NCBI GenBank assembly: GCA_965219235.1
Contig: OZ244721.1
Location: 1,860,001 to 1,924,000 of the forward strand
DNA: 64,000 nucleotides
Direction: 5' to 3'
Origin: CBDHCC01 sp965219235
Lineage (GTDB): Bacteria; Pseudomonadota; Alphaproteobacteria; Sphingomonadales; Sphingomonadaceae
The notes below the pieces were generated by a model. It saw only the letters and a program-made list of their open reading frames with translations, was not told the DNA's origin and did not search any database. Positions 1-7,780 of the stretch are shown here, piece by piece (the stretch's first letter is position 1; every line of letters starts with the position of its first letter). Made by a program: the position numbers and the translations under genes.

Positions 1-147
1 GCGCGTGCCGCCGATGCCGATCCGCGTGCCGGTTGGGACGAGGCGGCCGCGCGGATCGCGGCGACGCCCCTCACCCAGGAGGAGCGTGACTGGCTAGAGG
101 CGTCCGCCAACGACATGGCCGATATGGCCGACGCCTGGACTTGGTGA
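1..147 (+). CDS. Antitoxin of a MazEF/PemIK-type toxin-antitoxin pair (3' end only)
   Basis: Only the last 48 codons are inside the window; frame 1 is open from base 1 to a TGA at 145-147. The tail is acidic and ends in the residues DMADMADAWTW, like the toxin-binding tail of many MazE-type antitoxins. The stop overlaps a GTG start at 144 of the toxin gene (GTGA), the usual coupling in this type of locus. The DNA-binding half lies upstream and cannot be seen, so the call rests on position, overlap and the acidic tail. An antitoxin normally neutralises the toxin and represses its own promoter. Confidence 0.6.
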   Translation, partial: ARAADADPRAGWDEAAARIAATPLTQEERDWLEASANDMADMADAWTW

Positions 148-476
148 CACGCCCGATCGCGCGCCGAGGCGACGTGTGGCTGGTCTGCTTCGACCCGACG
201 GTCGGTCGGGAGATCCAGAAGACGCGGCCCTGCCTCATCGTCTCGCCCGACGTGCTGAACCGGCGGTTCAGTACCGCGACGGGCGTTCCCCTGACTACGG
301 GCAGTCGCCCTGAACCGTTCCGCCCCGCCATCACCTTCGCTGGCAAGCCCGGCATGGTCCTTTGCGAACAGTTGCGCACTTTATCGACGGAACGCTTCAT
401 CAAACGACTGGGCGAAGTCGACAAGGCTACGCTTCATGACGTGCTCGATGTCCTCGTGCGGATGTTCGCTCCTTAA
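144..476 (+). CDS. MazF/PemK-family mRNA interferase toxin
   Basis: About 110 residues, the usual length for the family. The start region RRGDVWLVCFDPTVG followed by EIQKTRPCLIVSPD is the typical beta-barrel opening of PemK/MazF toxins, where the conserved Arg of KTRP contributes to RNA cleavage. Such toxins cut mRNA at short sequences when the antitoxin is lost. I chose GTG 144, which overlaps the antitoxin stop as GTGA; a TTG one codon earlier (141) is possible. The gene ends tail-to-tail with sdhA, the two stop codons overlapping at 473-476. Confidence 0.88.
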   Translation: MTRPIARRGDVWLVCFDPTVGREIQKTRPCLIVSPDVLNRRFSTATGVPLTTGSRPEPFRPAITFAGKPGMVLCEQLRTLSTERFIKRLGEVDKATLHDVLDVLVRMFAP

Positions 477-2287
477 TAGACCCGCTTCTTCGGCTCGATA
501 TAGTCGATCTCGTCCGTCAGAGTGTAGTCGTGTACCGGGCGGTAATCGATCGTGATGTTGCCCTGCTGCCCGGCCGACTTGCCGCCCCAGCCGTCGAACC
601 AGCTGAGCGTGTGCTTCATCCACTCGGCGTCGTTGCGGTCGGGATAGTCCTCGTGGCTGTGCGCGCCCCGGCTTTCGGTGCGGTTGTGGGCCGAGGTGAT
701 GGTGCAGATCGCCTGGCCCATCATGTTGTCGAGCTCCATCGTCTCGATCAGGTCGGTGTTCCAGATCAGGCTGCGGTCGGTGATGCCGATGTCGGTAAGA
801 CCGCGGTTGATCGCGTCGAGCTTGTCGATGCCTTCCTGCATGATCTCGGCGGTGCGGAAGACGCCGCAATTCGCCTGCATCGTCTTCTGCATCCCCTGGC
901 GCAGCTCGGCGGTCGGCGTGCCGCCCTTGGCGTGGCGGAAATGGTCGAGGCGGGTGAGCGACAGCTCCTCGCTGTTCGCCGGCAGCGGCCTGTGCTTGGT
1001 GCCGCTCTTCACCGTATCGCCGATCCGCATTCCCGTCGCCCGGCCGAAGACCACCAGGTCGATCAGGCTGTTGGAGCCCAGCCGGTTGGCGCCATGCACC
1101 GACACGCAGGCCGCCTCGCCCACCGCATAGAGGCCGGGCACGGCGGCGTCGGGGTCGCCATCCTTCAGCGTCACGACCTCGCCGTGGAAGTTCGTGGGGA
1201 TACCGCCCATGTTGTAGTGGACGGTGGGCGTCACCGGCAGCGGCTGGCGCGTCAGGTCGACGCCCGCGAACACCTTGCCCGTCTCCGTGATGCCCGGCAA
1301 TCGCTCGGCGAGCACGTCGGGGTCGATGTGGTCGAGGTGGAGGAAGATGTGGTCGGTCTCCTTGCCGACACCGCGCCCCTCGCGGATCTCCATCGCCATC
1401 GCGCGGCTGACCACGTCGCGGCTGGCGAGGTCCTTGGCGGACGGCGCATAGCGCTCCATGAACCGCTCGCCCTCGGAATTGGTGAGATAGCCGCCCTCGC
1501 CGCGCGCGCCCTCGGTGATCAGCACGCCCGCGCCGTAGATGCCGGTCGGGTGGAACTGCACGAACTCCATGTCCTGCAAGGGCAGGCCGGCGCGCAGCAC
1601 CATGGCGTTGCCGTCGCCCGTGCAGGTGTGGGCGGAGGTGGCCGAGAAGAAGCAGCGGCCATAGCCGCCGGTCGCCAGCACGGTCGCGTGGCTGCGGAAG
1701 CGGTGGATCGAGCCGTCGTCCAGGCACAGCGCCAGCACGCCCCGGCACTCGCCGTCCTCCATGATCAGGTCGAGCGCGAAATACTCGATGAAGAAGTCGG
1801 CGTCGTATTTCAGGCTCTGCTGGTAGAGCGCGTGGAGCATGGCGTGACCGGTGCGGTCGGCGGCCGCGCAGGTGCGCTGGGCGGCGGGGCCGGCGCCCAT
1901 GTTCTGCATCATGCCGCCGAACGGGCGCTGGTAGATGCGGCCCTCCTCGGTGCGGCTGAAGGGCACGCCGGCGTGCTCCAGTTCATAGACCGCCTGGGGC
2001 GCCTCGCGGCAGAGATACTCGATCGCGTCCTGGTCGCCCAGCCAGTCCGACCCCTTGACGGTGTCGTACATGTGCCAGGTCCAGTGGTCCGGACCCATGT
2101 TGCCCAGGCTGGCCGCGATGCCGCCCTGCGCCGCGACGGTGTGGCTGCGGGTCGGGAACACCTTGGTGATGCAGGCGGTCTTCAGGCCCGTGTTGGCGAT
2201 GCCCATCGTGGCGCGCAGGCCCGATCCGCCCGCGCCGACCACCACGGCGTCGTAATCGTGATCGATGATCTTGTAGGCGTCGGCCAT
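473..2287 (-). CDS. sdhA: Succinate dehydrogenase flavoprotein subunit
   Basis: 604 residues, full length. It oxidises succinate to fumarate with covalently bound FAD in respiratory complex II on the inner membrane face. Visible marks are the N-terminal Rossmann motif VVVGAGGSGLR, the FAD-linkage region TRSHTVAAQGGI, the active-site stretch GARGEGGYL and the HGANRLGSNSLIDL motif. The start ATG at 2287 is preferred over the longer frame because it overlaps the sdhD stop (TGATG) and removes 35 residues unlike SdhA. It is the third gene of sdhC-sdhD-sdhA. No sdhB follows: the next gene downstream is the oppositely oriented mazF, whose stop codon overlaps this one. Confidence 0.97.
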   Translation of the reverse strand: MADAYKIIDHDYDAVVVGAGGSGLRATMGIANTGLKTACITKVFPTRSHTVAAQGGIAASLGNMGPDHWTWHMYDTVKGSDWLGDQDAIEYLCREAPQAVYELEHAGVPFSRTEEGRIYQRPFGGMMQNMGAGPAAQRTCAAADRTGHAMLHALYQQSLKYDADFFIEYFALDLIMEDGECRGVLALCLDDGSIHRFRSHATVLATGGYGRCFFSATSAHTCTGDGNAMVLRAGLPLQDMEFVQFHPTGIYGAGVLITEGARGEGGYLTNSEGERFMERYAPSAKDLASRDVVSRAMAMEIREGRGVGKETDHIFLHLDHIDPDVLAERLPGITETGKVFAGVDLTRQPLPVTPTVHYNMGGIPTNFHGEVVTLKDGDPDAAVPGLYAVGEAACVSVHGANRLGSNSLIDLVVFGRATGMRIGDTVKSGTKHRPLPANSEELSLTRLDHFRHAKGGTPTAELRQGMQKTMQANCGVFRTAEIMQEGIDKLDAINRGLTDIGITDRSLIWNTDLIETMELDNMMGQAICTITSAHNRTESRGAHSHEDYPDRNDAEWMKHTLSWFDGWGGKSAGQQGNITIDYRPVHDYTLTDEIDYIEPKKRVY

Positions 2288-2688
2288 CAGACAGCGGGTC
2301 CCATGAGCGCGATGCGGGCGACCGACACGATGCCGATCGCGATCCCCGCGAACGCGTAGAAATTGAGCGCGACGACCGCCAGGATCTTCCACGCCTTGTC
2401 ATGAACATAGTCCTCGATCAGCTCCATGACACCCAGACGGAAGTGAATGAATGTGGACAGGATCAGCAGGATCATCGCGGTGGCGACCAGCGGCGAGCCC
2501 ATCCAGGCGGTCACCACCGGCCAGCTGAGGTCGGGCAAGGTCGCCAGGCTGACCAGGAACCAGGTCATCAGGATGGCATTGGACCCGGCCGTCAGCCGCT
2601 GGGTCATGAAGGCGCCCGTGCCGTGCCCCGCCGGTCCCCGGCCGCGCACCTTGCCGAGCGCCGTGCCGCCGTCGAACGCGCTGGCCAT
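2287..2688 (-). CDS. sdhD: Succinate dehydrogenase membrane anchor subunit
   Basis: 133 residues with three hydrophobic segments, as expected for the second cytochrome b556 anchor of complex II. The segment IHFRLGVMELIEDYVHD matches the SdhD helix that carries the haem-binding His and the conserved Asp-Tyr near the quinone site. Its ATG overlaps the sdhC stop and its stop overlaps the sdhA start, each by one base (TGATG), so translation of the three is probably coupled. Confidence 0.93.
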   Translation of the reverse strand: MASAFDGGTALGKVRGRGPAGHGTGAFMTQRLTAGSNAILMTWFLVSLATLPDLSWPVVTAWMGSPLVATAMILLILSTFIHFRLGVMELIEDYVHDKAWKILAVVALNFYAFAGIAIGIVSVARIALMGPAV

Positions 2689-3125
2689 CAGAGCGCCCCC
2701 GTCAGGATCAGCGCCCAGAAGGCGATCGTCAGCACCGCGCCGCTGACGAAGGTCACGATCGCGGTCGTCTTGTTGAGCGTCAGCTCATAGCCCGCGCCGG
2801 TGTCCAGGAACAGGTGGCGGATGCCCGACGAGAGATGCTGGAAGAAGCTCCAGGACAGGCCGATCAGCAGCACATAGCCGACGATGTTGAACGCGCCGGA
2901 GTCCACCGTCAGCAGGTCGATCAGCCCCGCATAGCCGTCCGCCCCCGACGCCAGCGCGGCGAGCCAGACGGTGAGCAGCACGCCGCCCAGGATCGCCATC
3001 CCCTGTCCGGTGAAACGGTGGACGATCGACACCGTCATGTTGGGCGCCCAGCGCCAGATCGAGAGGTGGGGGGACAGCGGCCGCGCGTGGGCTCGGCCGG
3101 GGGTGGAAACGGAGGATCGGGCCAT
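2688..3125 (-). CDS. sdhC: Succinate dehydrogenase cytochrome b556 subunit
   Basis: 145 residues, three membrane helices. The opening RPLSPHLSIWRW and the motif VSIVHRFTGQG carry the conserved Ser and Arg of the ubiquinone site, and HLSSGIRHLFLD contains the haem-ligand His region of the SdhC family. It anchors SdhA/SdhB to the membrane and passes electrons to ubiquinone. It is the first gene of the operon; the promoter should lie in the 450 bases upstream, but I see no clear -35/-10 pair there. Confidence 0.95.
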   Translation of the reverse strand: MARSSVSTPGRAHARPLSPHLSIWRWAPNMTVSIVHRFTGQGMAILGGVLLTVWLAALASGADGYAGLIDLLTVDSGAFNIVGYVLLIGLSWSFFQHLSSGIRHLFLDTGAGYELTLNKTTAIVTFVSGAVLTIAFWALILTGAL

Positions 3126-3575
3126 AACGGGAGAGAGCCTTGATGAACGGGTCGTGGCAAGCTCTTACGAAGCGGTGTGGCGGGGGGCAAGCCGAGGCGG
3201 GCGGCGGGGCGGCCCGACCCACGCAGGCCATGCCCGCCAACTCTGCGTCGGGAGAATGAGGAGGGCGGCTTGCGCCCACATGCGGACGTTGCGGTCGCCA
3301 GCCCTCTCCCGCTCGTCCTGAGCCTATCGAAGGACGTTTCCTGCCGCCACTCCGTCGTCGGCGTATGGGAGCCCGCCGGCACAACAGGAGGCGGCGGTCC
3401 CTGCCGCACGAACGTCCTTCGACAGGCTCAGGACGAGCGGGGCGGCTGACATCGGATAAAGGGGAACGTCCGCTCCCCACCCGACGTCGCCGTTCAGCCA
3501 ACCATCCGCTCGGTCCCAAGCAGCGGCCGCACTCCCCAGCTTCCCCACCCCTTCCCCCTCGGCTAAGCCTCGCCC
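3126..3575. other. Intergenic region between divergent sdhC and an SDR gene
   Basis: 450 bases without a convincing gene. It should hold the sdh promoter on the minus strand and one for the SDR gene on the plus strand. The main visible structure is the inverted repeat pair at 3310-3439. The short open frames across it are not supported by start sites or recognisable protein. Confidence 0.6.
3310..3439. repeat. Inverted pair of REP-like elements (family GTCCTGAGCCTGTCGAAGGAC)
   Basis: Two 27-base arms at 3310-3336 and 3413-3439 are inverted copies that differ at one base (TATCG against TGTCG). They are separated by 76 bases. The core CCTGAGCCTGTCGAAGG is a repeat type common between genes in sphingomonad genomes. 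The pair could fold into one long hairpin in RNA from either strand. Confidence 0.85.
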
Positions 3576-4277
3576 ATGACCCCGCACATCCTCCTCACCG
3601 GCTCCTCGCGCGGGATCGGGGCGGCGGCGTTCGCGGCGCTCGACGGCCGGGCGCGCGTCCTCGGCCACGCCACCCATGGCGACGCGCGCACGGTCGCCGC
3701 AGACCTATCAGCGCACGGCGCGGCGACCGGGCTGTGGGAGGAGGCGCTCGACCGGCTGGACGGGCGGATCGACGTGCTGATCAACAACGCCGGGGTGTTC
3801 GAGGCGAGCCCGCTCGAGGGCGGCGACTGGGCGTCCGACTGGCAGCGCACGCTGCAGATCAACCTCACCGCCGCCGCCGAGCTCTGCCGCCTCGCCGTGC
3901 TCCACTGGCATCGGCGCGAGGTCGGGGGGCGCATCGTGAACGTCGCCAGCCGCGCCGCGCATCGCGGCGACAGCCCGGCGCACTGGCACTACGCCGCGTC
4001 TAAGGGCGGGATGGTGGCGATGACCAAGACGATCGCGCGCGCCTATGCGGCGGAGGGCATCCTCGCCTACGCGATCTGCCCCGGCTTCGTGAGGACCGGC
4101 ATGGCGGAGGAGTATCTGGACAGCCGCGGCGGCGACGCGCTCCTCGCCGACATCCCGCTCGGCCGGGTCGCCACGCCCGACGAGATCGCCGCCATCATCG
4201 CCTGGGTCGCGCTCGACGCGCCCGCGTCGATGACCGGCGCGGTGCTGGACGCGAACGGGGCGAGCTATGTCCGCTGA
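3576..4277 (+). CDS. SDR family NAD(P)-dependent oxidoreductase
   Basis: 233 residues, a classical short-chain dehydrogenase. The cofactor motif TGSSRGIG is at residues 8-15, NNAG at about 70-73, and the catalytic Ser125, Tyr139 and Lys143 (YAASK) are all present. The C-terminal GRVATPDEIAAIIAWV is typical of FabG-like members. The natural substrate cannot be read from sequence. It overlaps the next gene by 11 bases and so probably forms an operon with the unknown protein and prmA. Confidence 0.9.
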   Translation: MTPHILLTGSSRGIGAAAFAALDGRARVLGHATHGDARTVAADLSAHGAATGLWEEALDRLDGRIDVLINNAGVFEASPLEGGDWASDWQRTLQINLTAAAELCRLAVLHWHRREVGGRIVNVASRAAHRGDSPAHWHYAASKGGMVAMTKTIARAYAAEGILAYAICPGFVRTGMAEEYLDSRGGDALLADIPLGRVATPDEIAAIIAWVALDAPASMTGAVLDANGASYVR

Positions 4278-4965
4278 GGAGACTGCGGGAACCACACGGC
4301 GCACGGGCGGCGCGGTGCTGAGGACCGGGCTGTCGGCCGTCGCGGTCGCCTCCATCGCGCTGGGCGCCTGGGGGGCGGCCCGGTCGGACGACGCGCCGGC
4401 CGTGCCCGCCGCCCGGGCCGCCCCTGTGACGGATCCGAAGCCCTCGCCGCCCGACCCCGCCACCTCCGTCCTGAACGTCCGGCCGGTCGACGGCACGCCC
4501 TACACCGTGCTGTTCTCCGGCGTGGGGCCGGAGGAGGCCGCGGACGGGCCGTCGCTCTTCACCGCCCCGCGCGTGGAGGGCGTCCACAATGTCGTGCTGC
4601 TCGACACGGACACGGGCGCGAGCCGCCGCCTGCTGCCCGACGATTCGCGGCTGGTGACGAACGCCCGGCTGCTCGCGCCGGTGGCGGAGGACGCCGGCAC
4701 GGCCGCCACGTCGCCCCCGCCCCGCTGGATCGCGCTGGACGTGACGGACGACGAGGGCAAGCCCATGGACCTGATGATCGCGCGGCTGGACGGGACCGCC
4801 CCGCCGGTGGTGCTGCCCGGCCTGACGCGGGTGGTGCGCGTGTGGAGCCGGGACGCCGACACGCTGGCGGCGCTCGTGCGGGTGGACGGCGCGCTGGCCT
4901 ATCGGCTGATCGACGGAGAGACGCTGACGGTCACCTCCTCCTCGCTCGTGCCGCTGACCGGATGA
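4267..4965 (+). CDS. Membrane-anchored protein of unknown function
   Basis: 232 residues. A basic N-terminus followed by a hydrophobic stretch (about residues 18-38) and an Ala/Pro-rich linker suggests a signal anchor with the rest in the periplasm. The C-terminal part has repeated short beta-strand-like units, for example VLLDTDTGASRRLLPDDSR, reminiscent of WD40/beta-propeller lipoproteins, but I do not recognise the family. The start overlaps the SDR gene and the stop overlaps prmA (ATGA), so the three are probably co-translated. Confidence 0.75.
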   Translation: MSAEETAGTTRRTGGAVLRTGLSAVAVASIALGAWGAARSDDAPAVPAARAAPVTDPKPSPPDPATSVLNVRPVDGTPYTVLFSGVGPEEAADGPSLFTAPRVEGVHNVVLLDTDTGASRRLLPDDSRLVTNARLLAPVAEDAGTAATSPPPRWIALDVTDDEGKPMDLMIARLDGTAPPVVLPGLTRVVRVWSRDADTLAALVRVDGALAYRLIDGETLTVTSSSLVPLTG

Positions 4966-5906
4966 GCGGCTGGGTCGCGTCGCTCCCCTGCCGCCGCGCC
5001 GACGCCGACCGGCTGGCGGAGGGGGCGGACCTGCCCGAGCCGGCCCCCGTGCTGGCCACGGCGGAAGAGGACGAGGCGGCCGACCGCTGGCGGCTGGACG
5101 CCTATTGGGCGGAGCGGCCGTCGCGCGCGGCGCTGGCGGCGCTCGCCCGGCTGCTGCCCGGCGCGGCCGTGCCGGTGGCGCGGCGGGTGGCGGACCGCGA
5201 CTGGGTGGTGGAGAGCCAGGCGGGGCTGGAGCCGGTGGTGGTCGGCCGCTTTGCAGTGGTGACGGACGAGGAGGCGGAGGCAGCGCCCGACCTGTCGCGC
5301 TTCGTCGTGCCCGCCACCAACGCGTTCGGCACGGGCCACCACCAGACAACCGCCGGCTGCCTGGAGATGCTCGACCGGCTGGAGCGGAGCGGGCGTCGGT
5401 TCCGCCGGGTGGCCGACATCGGCACGGGCACGGGCCTGCTCGCCTTTGCGGCGCATCGGCTGTGGCCGACCGCGCGGATCGTGGCGAGCGACATCGACCC
5501 GGCCGCCGCGCGGGTGGCGGGCCAACTGGCGGAGAGGAACGGGGTGCCGGTCGGGCACGGGCCGGGGCGGCTGACGCTGGTGGCGGCACCGGGGACCGAT
5601 CACCCGCTGATCGAGCGCGGCGCGCCCTACGACCTGGTGATCGCCAACATCCTCGCCGGCCCGCTCATCGCGCTGATGCCCGGCTTCGCCCGGCTGCTGG
5701 GGGATGGAGGGACGCTGATCCTGGCCGGGCTGACGGACGACCAGCAGGGCCGCGTGGTTCTGGCGGCGCGCCGGTGCGGGCTGCGGCTGGTGGAGGCGCC
5801 GGGGCGCGGCCGCTGGCCGACGCTGCGGCTGGTGGGGCGGGCGGGTGCGCAACGCCCCAAGGCCCGGCGAATGCGACGGCGCGTGTACGGTCAAGGCGAG
5901 TGGTAG
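4962..5906 (+). CDS. prmA: Ribosomal protein L11 methyltransferase
   Basis: 314 residues. PrmA trimethylates ribosomal protein L11 with S-adenosylmethionine. The signature FVVPATNAFGTGHHQTT is characteristic of PrmA, followed by SAM motif I DIGTGTGLLAFAA, acidic motif SDIDP and the motif IANILAGPL. The start ATG 4962 overlaps the previous stop (ATGA); a longer frame from 4842 exists but its extra residues are a shadow of the upstream gene. The very basic C-terminus (RRMRRR) is slightly longer than usual. Confidence 0.93.
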   Translation: MSGWVASLPCRRADADRLAEGADLPEPAPVLATAEEDEAADRWRLDAYWAERPSRAALAALARLLPGAAVPVARRVADRDWVVESQAGLEPVVVGRFAVVTDEEAEAAPDLSRFVVPATNAFGTGHHQTTAGCLEMLDRLERSGRRFRRVADIGTGTGLLAFAAHRLWPTARIVASDIDPAAARVAGQLAERNGVPVGHGPGRLTLVAAPGTDHPLIERGAPYDLVIANILAGPLIALMPGFARLLGDGGTLILAGLTDDQQGRVVLAARRCGLRLVEAPGRGRWPTLRLVGRAGAQRPKARRMRRRVYGQGEW

Positions 5907-5950
5907 CCCGGTGCGATCCGTCCGCTTGCGACGCAGACGCGGCCGTACGA

Positions 5951-6105
5951 TCATCCCTCTCCCCTGAAGGGGAGAGAGGGAGCCGCGACAGCGGCGAGGG
6001 AGAGGGGCACGCCATCGGGCGTGGAGCTGCGATCCCTCGCAACGTTCCCCTCTCCTTCCGCCGCCTCCGGCGGCTCCCTCCTCTCCCCTGAAGGGGAGAG
6101 GGACG
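5951..6105. repeat. Paired palindromic repeats (CTCCCCTGAAGGGGAG family)
   Basis: Two near-perfect palindromes, at 5955-5980 and 6080-6102, flank a middle part that contains GCCGCCTCCGGCGGC. Both can fold as strong hairpins. They lie between convergent prmA and the exonuclease gene and could end transcription from both sides, although no U-tract follows. Confidence 0.85.
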
Positions 6106-6141
6106 GGAACGTCCGCACACCATCAGACATCGCCATCTCGC

Positions 6142-7140
6142 TCAAATCTCCTCCTCCTCCCGTCCGACGAGCGCCAGCGCGCGGGCGGTGATCTGGCGGG
6201 TGGCGCACCAGTGGACCAGCGCCTCCTCGCGGCCGTGGGTCACCCACACCTCCTTCGGCCCGAGCTCCAGGATGGTGTCGGTCAGCTCCGTCCAGTCGGC
6301 GTGGTCGGAGACGATCAGCGGCAGCTCGACATTGCGCTGGCGGGCGCGCTGCCGCACCGTCATCCAGCCGGACGCCATCGCGGTGACCGGGTCGGGCAGG
6401 CGGCGCGACCAGCGGTCGTTGAGCGCCGAGGGTGGGCAGACGACGACCTGGCCCTTCAGCTCCGCCTTCGTCGCGTCCGCCACCGGCCGCAGATCGCCCA
6501 GCGGCACGCCCCACGCCTCGTAGAGCGCGCACAGCCGCTGCATCGCGCCGTGGAGGTACACCGGGCGGTCCCAGCCCAGCGCGCGCAGCTCCGCGATCAC
6601 CCGCTGCGCCTTGCCCAGCGCATAGGCGCCGATCTGGACGCAGCGGTCCGGGTTCGCCGCCAGCGTGTCGATCACCTTGCGCATCTCGCCCGGCGTGGGC
6701 GGGTGGTGGAAGACGGGCAGGCCGAAGGTCGCCTCCGTGATGAACACGTCGCACGGCACCGGCACGAAGGGCGCGCAGGTCGGGTCGGCGCGGCGCTTGT
6801 AGTCGCCGGACGCGACCACCGTCGCACCCCCATGCTCCAGCACGATCTGGGCGGAGCCCAGCACATGGCCCGCGGGCACGAAGCGGGCGGCGATCGGGCC
6901 GATCGCCACCGTCTCGCCGATCGCGACGGGCGTGGCCCCGTGCTCCTCGCCATAGCGCACCGCCATGATGGCGAGCGTCTCGGGCGTGGCCCAGACCTGC
7001 CCGTGGCCGCCGCGCGCGTGGTCGGCGTGGCCGTGGGTGACGAGGGCGCGGGCGACCGGCACCGACGGGTCGATCCAGGCGTCGGCGGCGGGCAGGTGGA
7101 TCCCCTCCGGCCGGGGCTCGATCCAGGGGGCGATGCTCAT
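6142..7140 (-). CDS. Ligase-associated DNA damage response exonuclease (metallo-beta-lactamase/beta-CASP fold)
   Basis: 332 residues. The zinc motif HGHADHARGGH (HxHxDH) near residue 39, ASGDYKRR and the late SDHADW motif are those of the beta-CASP nuclease family. The family is normally found with an ATP-dependent DNA ligase, an Lhr-type helicase and the endonuclease PdeM. Here the helicase is close by, on the opposite strand, but ligase and PdeM are not in the window. Start ATG 7140 gives the usual length; a 48-residue upstream extension has no matching features. Confidence 0.9.
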   Translation of the reverse strand: MSIAPWIEPRPEGIHLPAADAWIDPSVPVARALVTHGHADHARGGHGQVWATPETLAIMAVRYGEEHGATPVAIGETVAIGPIAARFVPAGHVLGSAQIVLEHGGATVVASGDYKRRADPTCAPFVPVPCDVFITEATFGLPVFHHPPTPGEMRKVIDTLAANPDRCVQIGAYALGKAQRVIAELRALGWDRPVYLHGAMQRLCALYEAWGVPLGDLRPVADATKAELKGQVVVCPPSALNDRWSRRLPDPVTAMASGWMTVRQRARQRNVELPLIVSDHADWTELTDTILELGPKEVWVTHGREEALVHWCATRQITARALALVGREEEEI

Positions 7141-7182
7141 GGGAGGGCTTATGGCGGGGCACGCCCCTTGCGCCAAGCGGAC

Positions 7183-7208
7183 GGACCTTCCAATCGCGTC
7201 CACTCGTT
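7183..7208 (+). promoter_or_regulatory. Possible EcfG-type general stress promoter
   Basis: GGACC at 7183-7187, a 17-base spacer and CGTT at 7205-7208. The alphaproteobacterial EcfG consensus is GGAAC-N16/17-CGTT, so this has one mismatch. It lies 29 bases upstream of the small membrane protein gene at 7238. This is a pattern match only. Confidence 0.35.
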
Positions 7209-7237
7209 GGATGCGGGATCGGATATGGGAGGCGACG

Positions 7238-7507
7238 ATGTTGGAAGGCGCGTGGGGGACGCTCGCGATCGTGGGCGTCGTCATCCTGGGAGCGGCGATG
7301 GCCTACGCCCTCTTCCGCAACAAGCAGCACGAGAGCCCGCGCGAGATCGCGGAGTCGGAGCGCGGCAGCCGTGACCTCTACGCCGCCGAAAGCGCCAAGG
7401 AGATCGACGAGGAACGGCGGGAGGCGTCGCTGGGTCGGTCCCCCGGTGGCCCGGACCCGCGGCTGGACGATCCGACGGTCGACGGGCGGGACGTCGAGCG
7501 GGAGTGA
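7238..7507 (+). CDS. Small single-pass membrane protein, unknown
   Basis: 89 residues: a short N-terminus, one hydrophobic helix at about residues 7-26, then a charged, probably disordered tail with many Glu/Arg residues. ATG 7238 has a good ribosome site (GGAGG at 7228-7232); an ATG at 7211 in the same frame lacks one. I do not recognise the family. A possible stress promoter is just upstream, and the gene lies divergent to the exonuclease gene. Confidence 0.7.
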   Translation: MLEGAWGTLAIVGVVILGAAMAYALFRNKQHESPREIAESERGSRDLYAAESAKEIDEERREASLGRSPGGPDPRLDDPTVDGRDVERE

Positions 7508-7516
7508 GGGGCTGAG

Positions 7517-7772
7517 ATCCTCCCCGAGCTTGCTCGGCGAGGGGGACCGCTCGAAGAGCGGTGGAGGGGTGTTCGTAGAGCGCCTACGATAGTCCCTGTG
7601 ACGGACCCGCGCCTCCCCCTCCACCACTCGGCTGCGCCGAGCGGTCGCCCTACCCGAAGCGAGCTCGGGGAGGATTCAAATGTCCTCGACCCCCGCCCTC
7701 GGCCTGGTTCGCGGAGCGGGGGTGGCGGTGGAGTGACCCCCAATTCCTCCCCGAGCTTGCTCGGGGAGGAAC
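7517..7772. repeat. Cluster of REP-like palindromes (CTCCCCGAGCTTGCTCGGGGAG family)
   Basis: An inverted pair spans 7517-7676: the left part has CTCCCCGAGCTTGCTCGG and GGACCGCTCG, the right part their complements ending in GAGCTCGGGGAGGATTC. A third copy, CTCCCCGAGCTTGCTCGGGGAGG, lies at 7746-7769. The sequence GACCC(C/G)CGCC(T/C)(T/C)C occurs three times (7601, 7688 and 7784), as if target sequence was duplicated. The whole cluster stays in frame with the helicase gene. Confidence 0.85.
7763..7770 (+). promoter_or_regulatory. Shine-Dalgarno site made by a REP palindrome, for a TTG start of the helicase
   Basis: GGGGAGGA forms the right arm of a REP-like palindrome and lies 10 bases before TTG 7781. 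That TTG begins the part of the protein that looks like the helicase family. The alternative GTG at 7598 has no visible ribosome site. Confidence 0.5.
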
Positions 7773-7780
7773 TCGATGGC

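Noticed and set aside
530..2359. 609-residue open frame opposite sdhA
   Set aside because: It is the reverse shadow of a clearly recognised sdhA in GC-rich DNA; its translation is low-complexity His/Ala/Arg text with no family likeness.
7517..7772. CRISPR-like appearance of repeated palindromes
   Set aside because: Copies are few, inverted, of unequal spacing, and have no unique spacers or cas genes.
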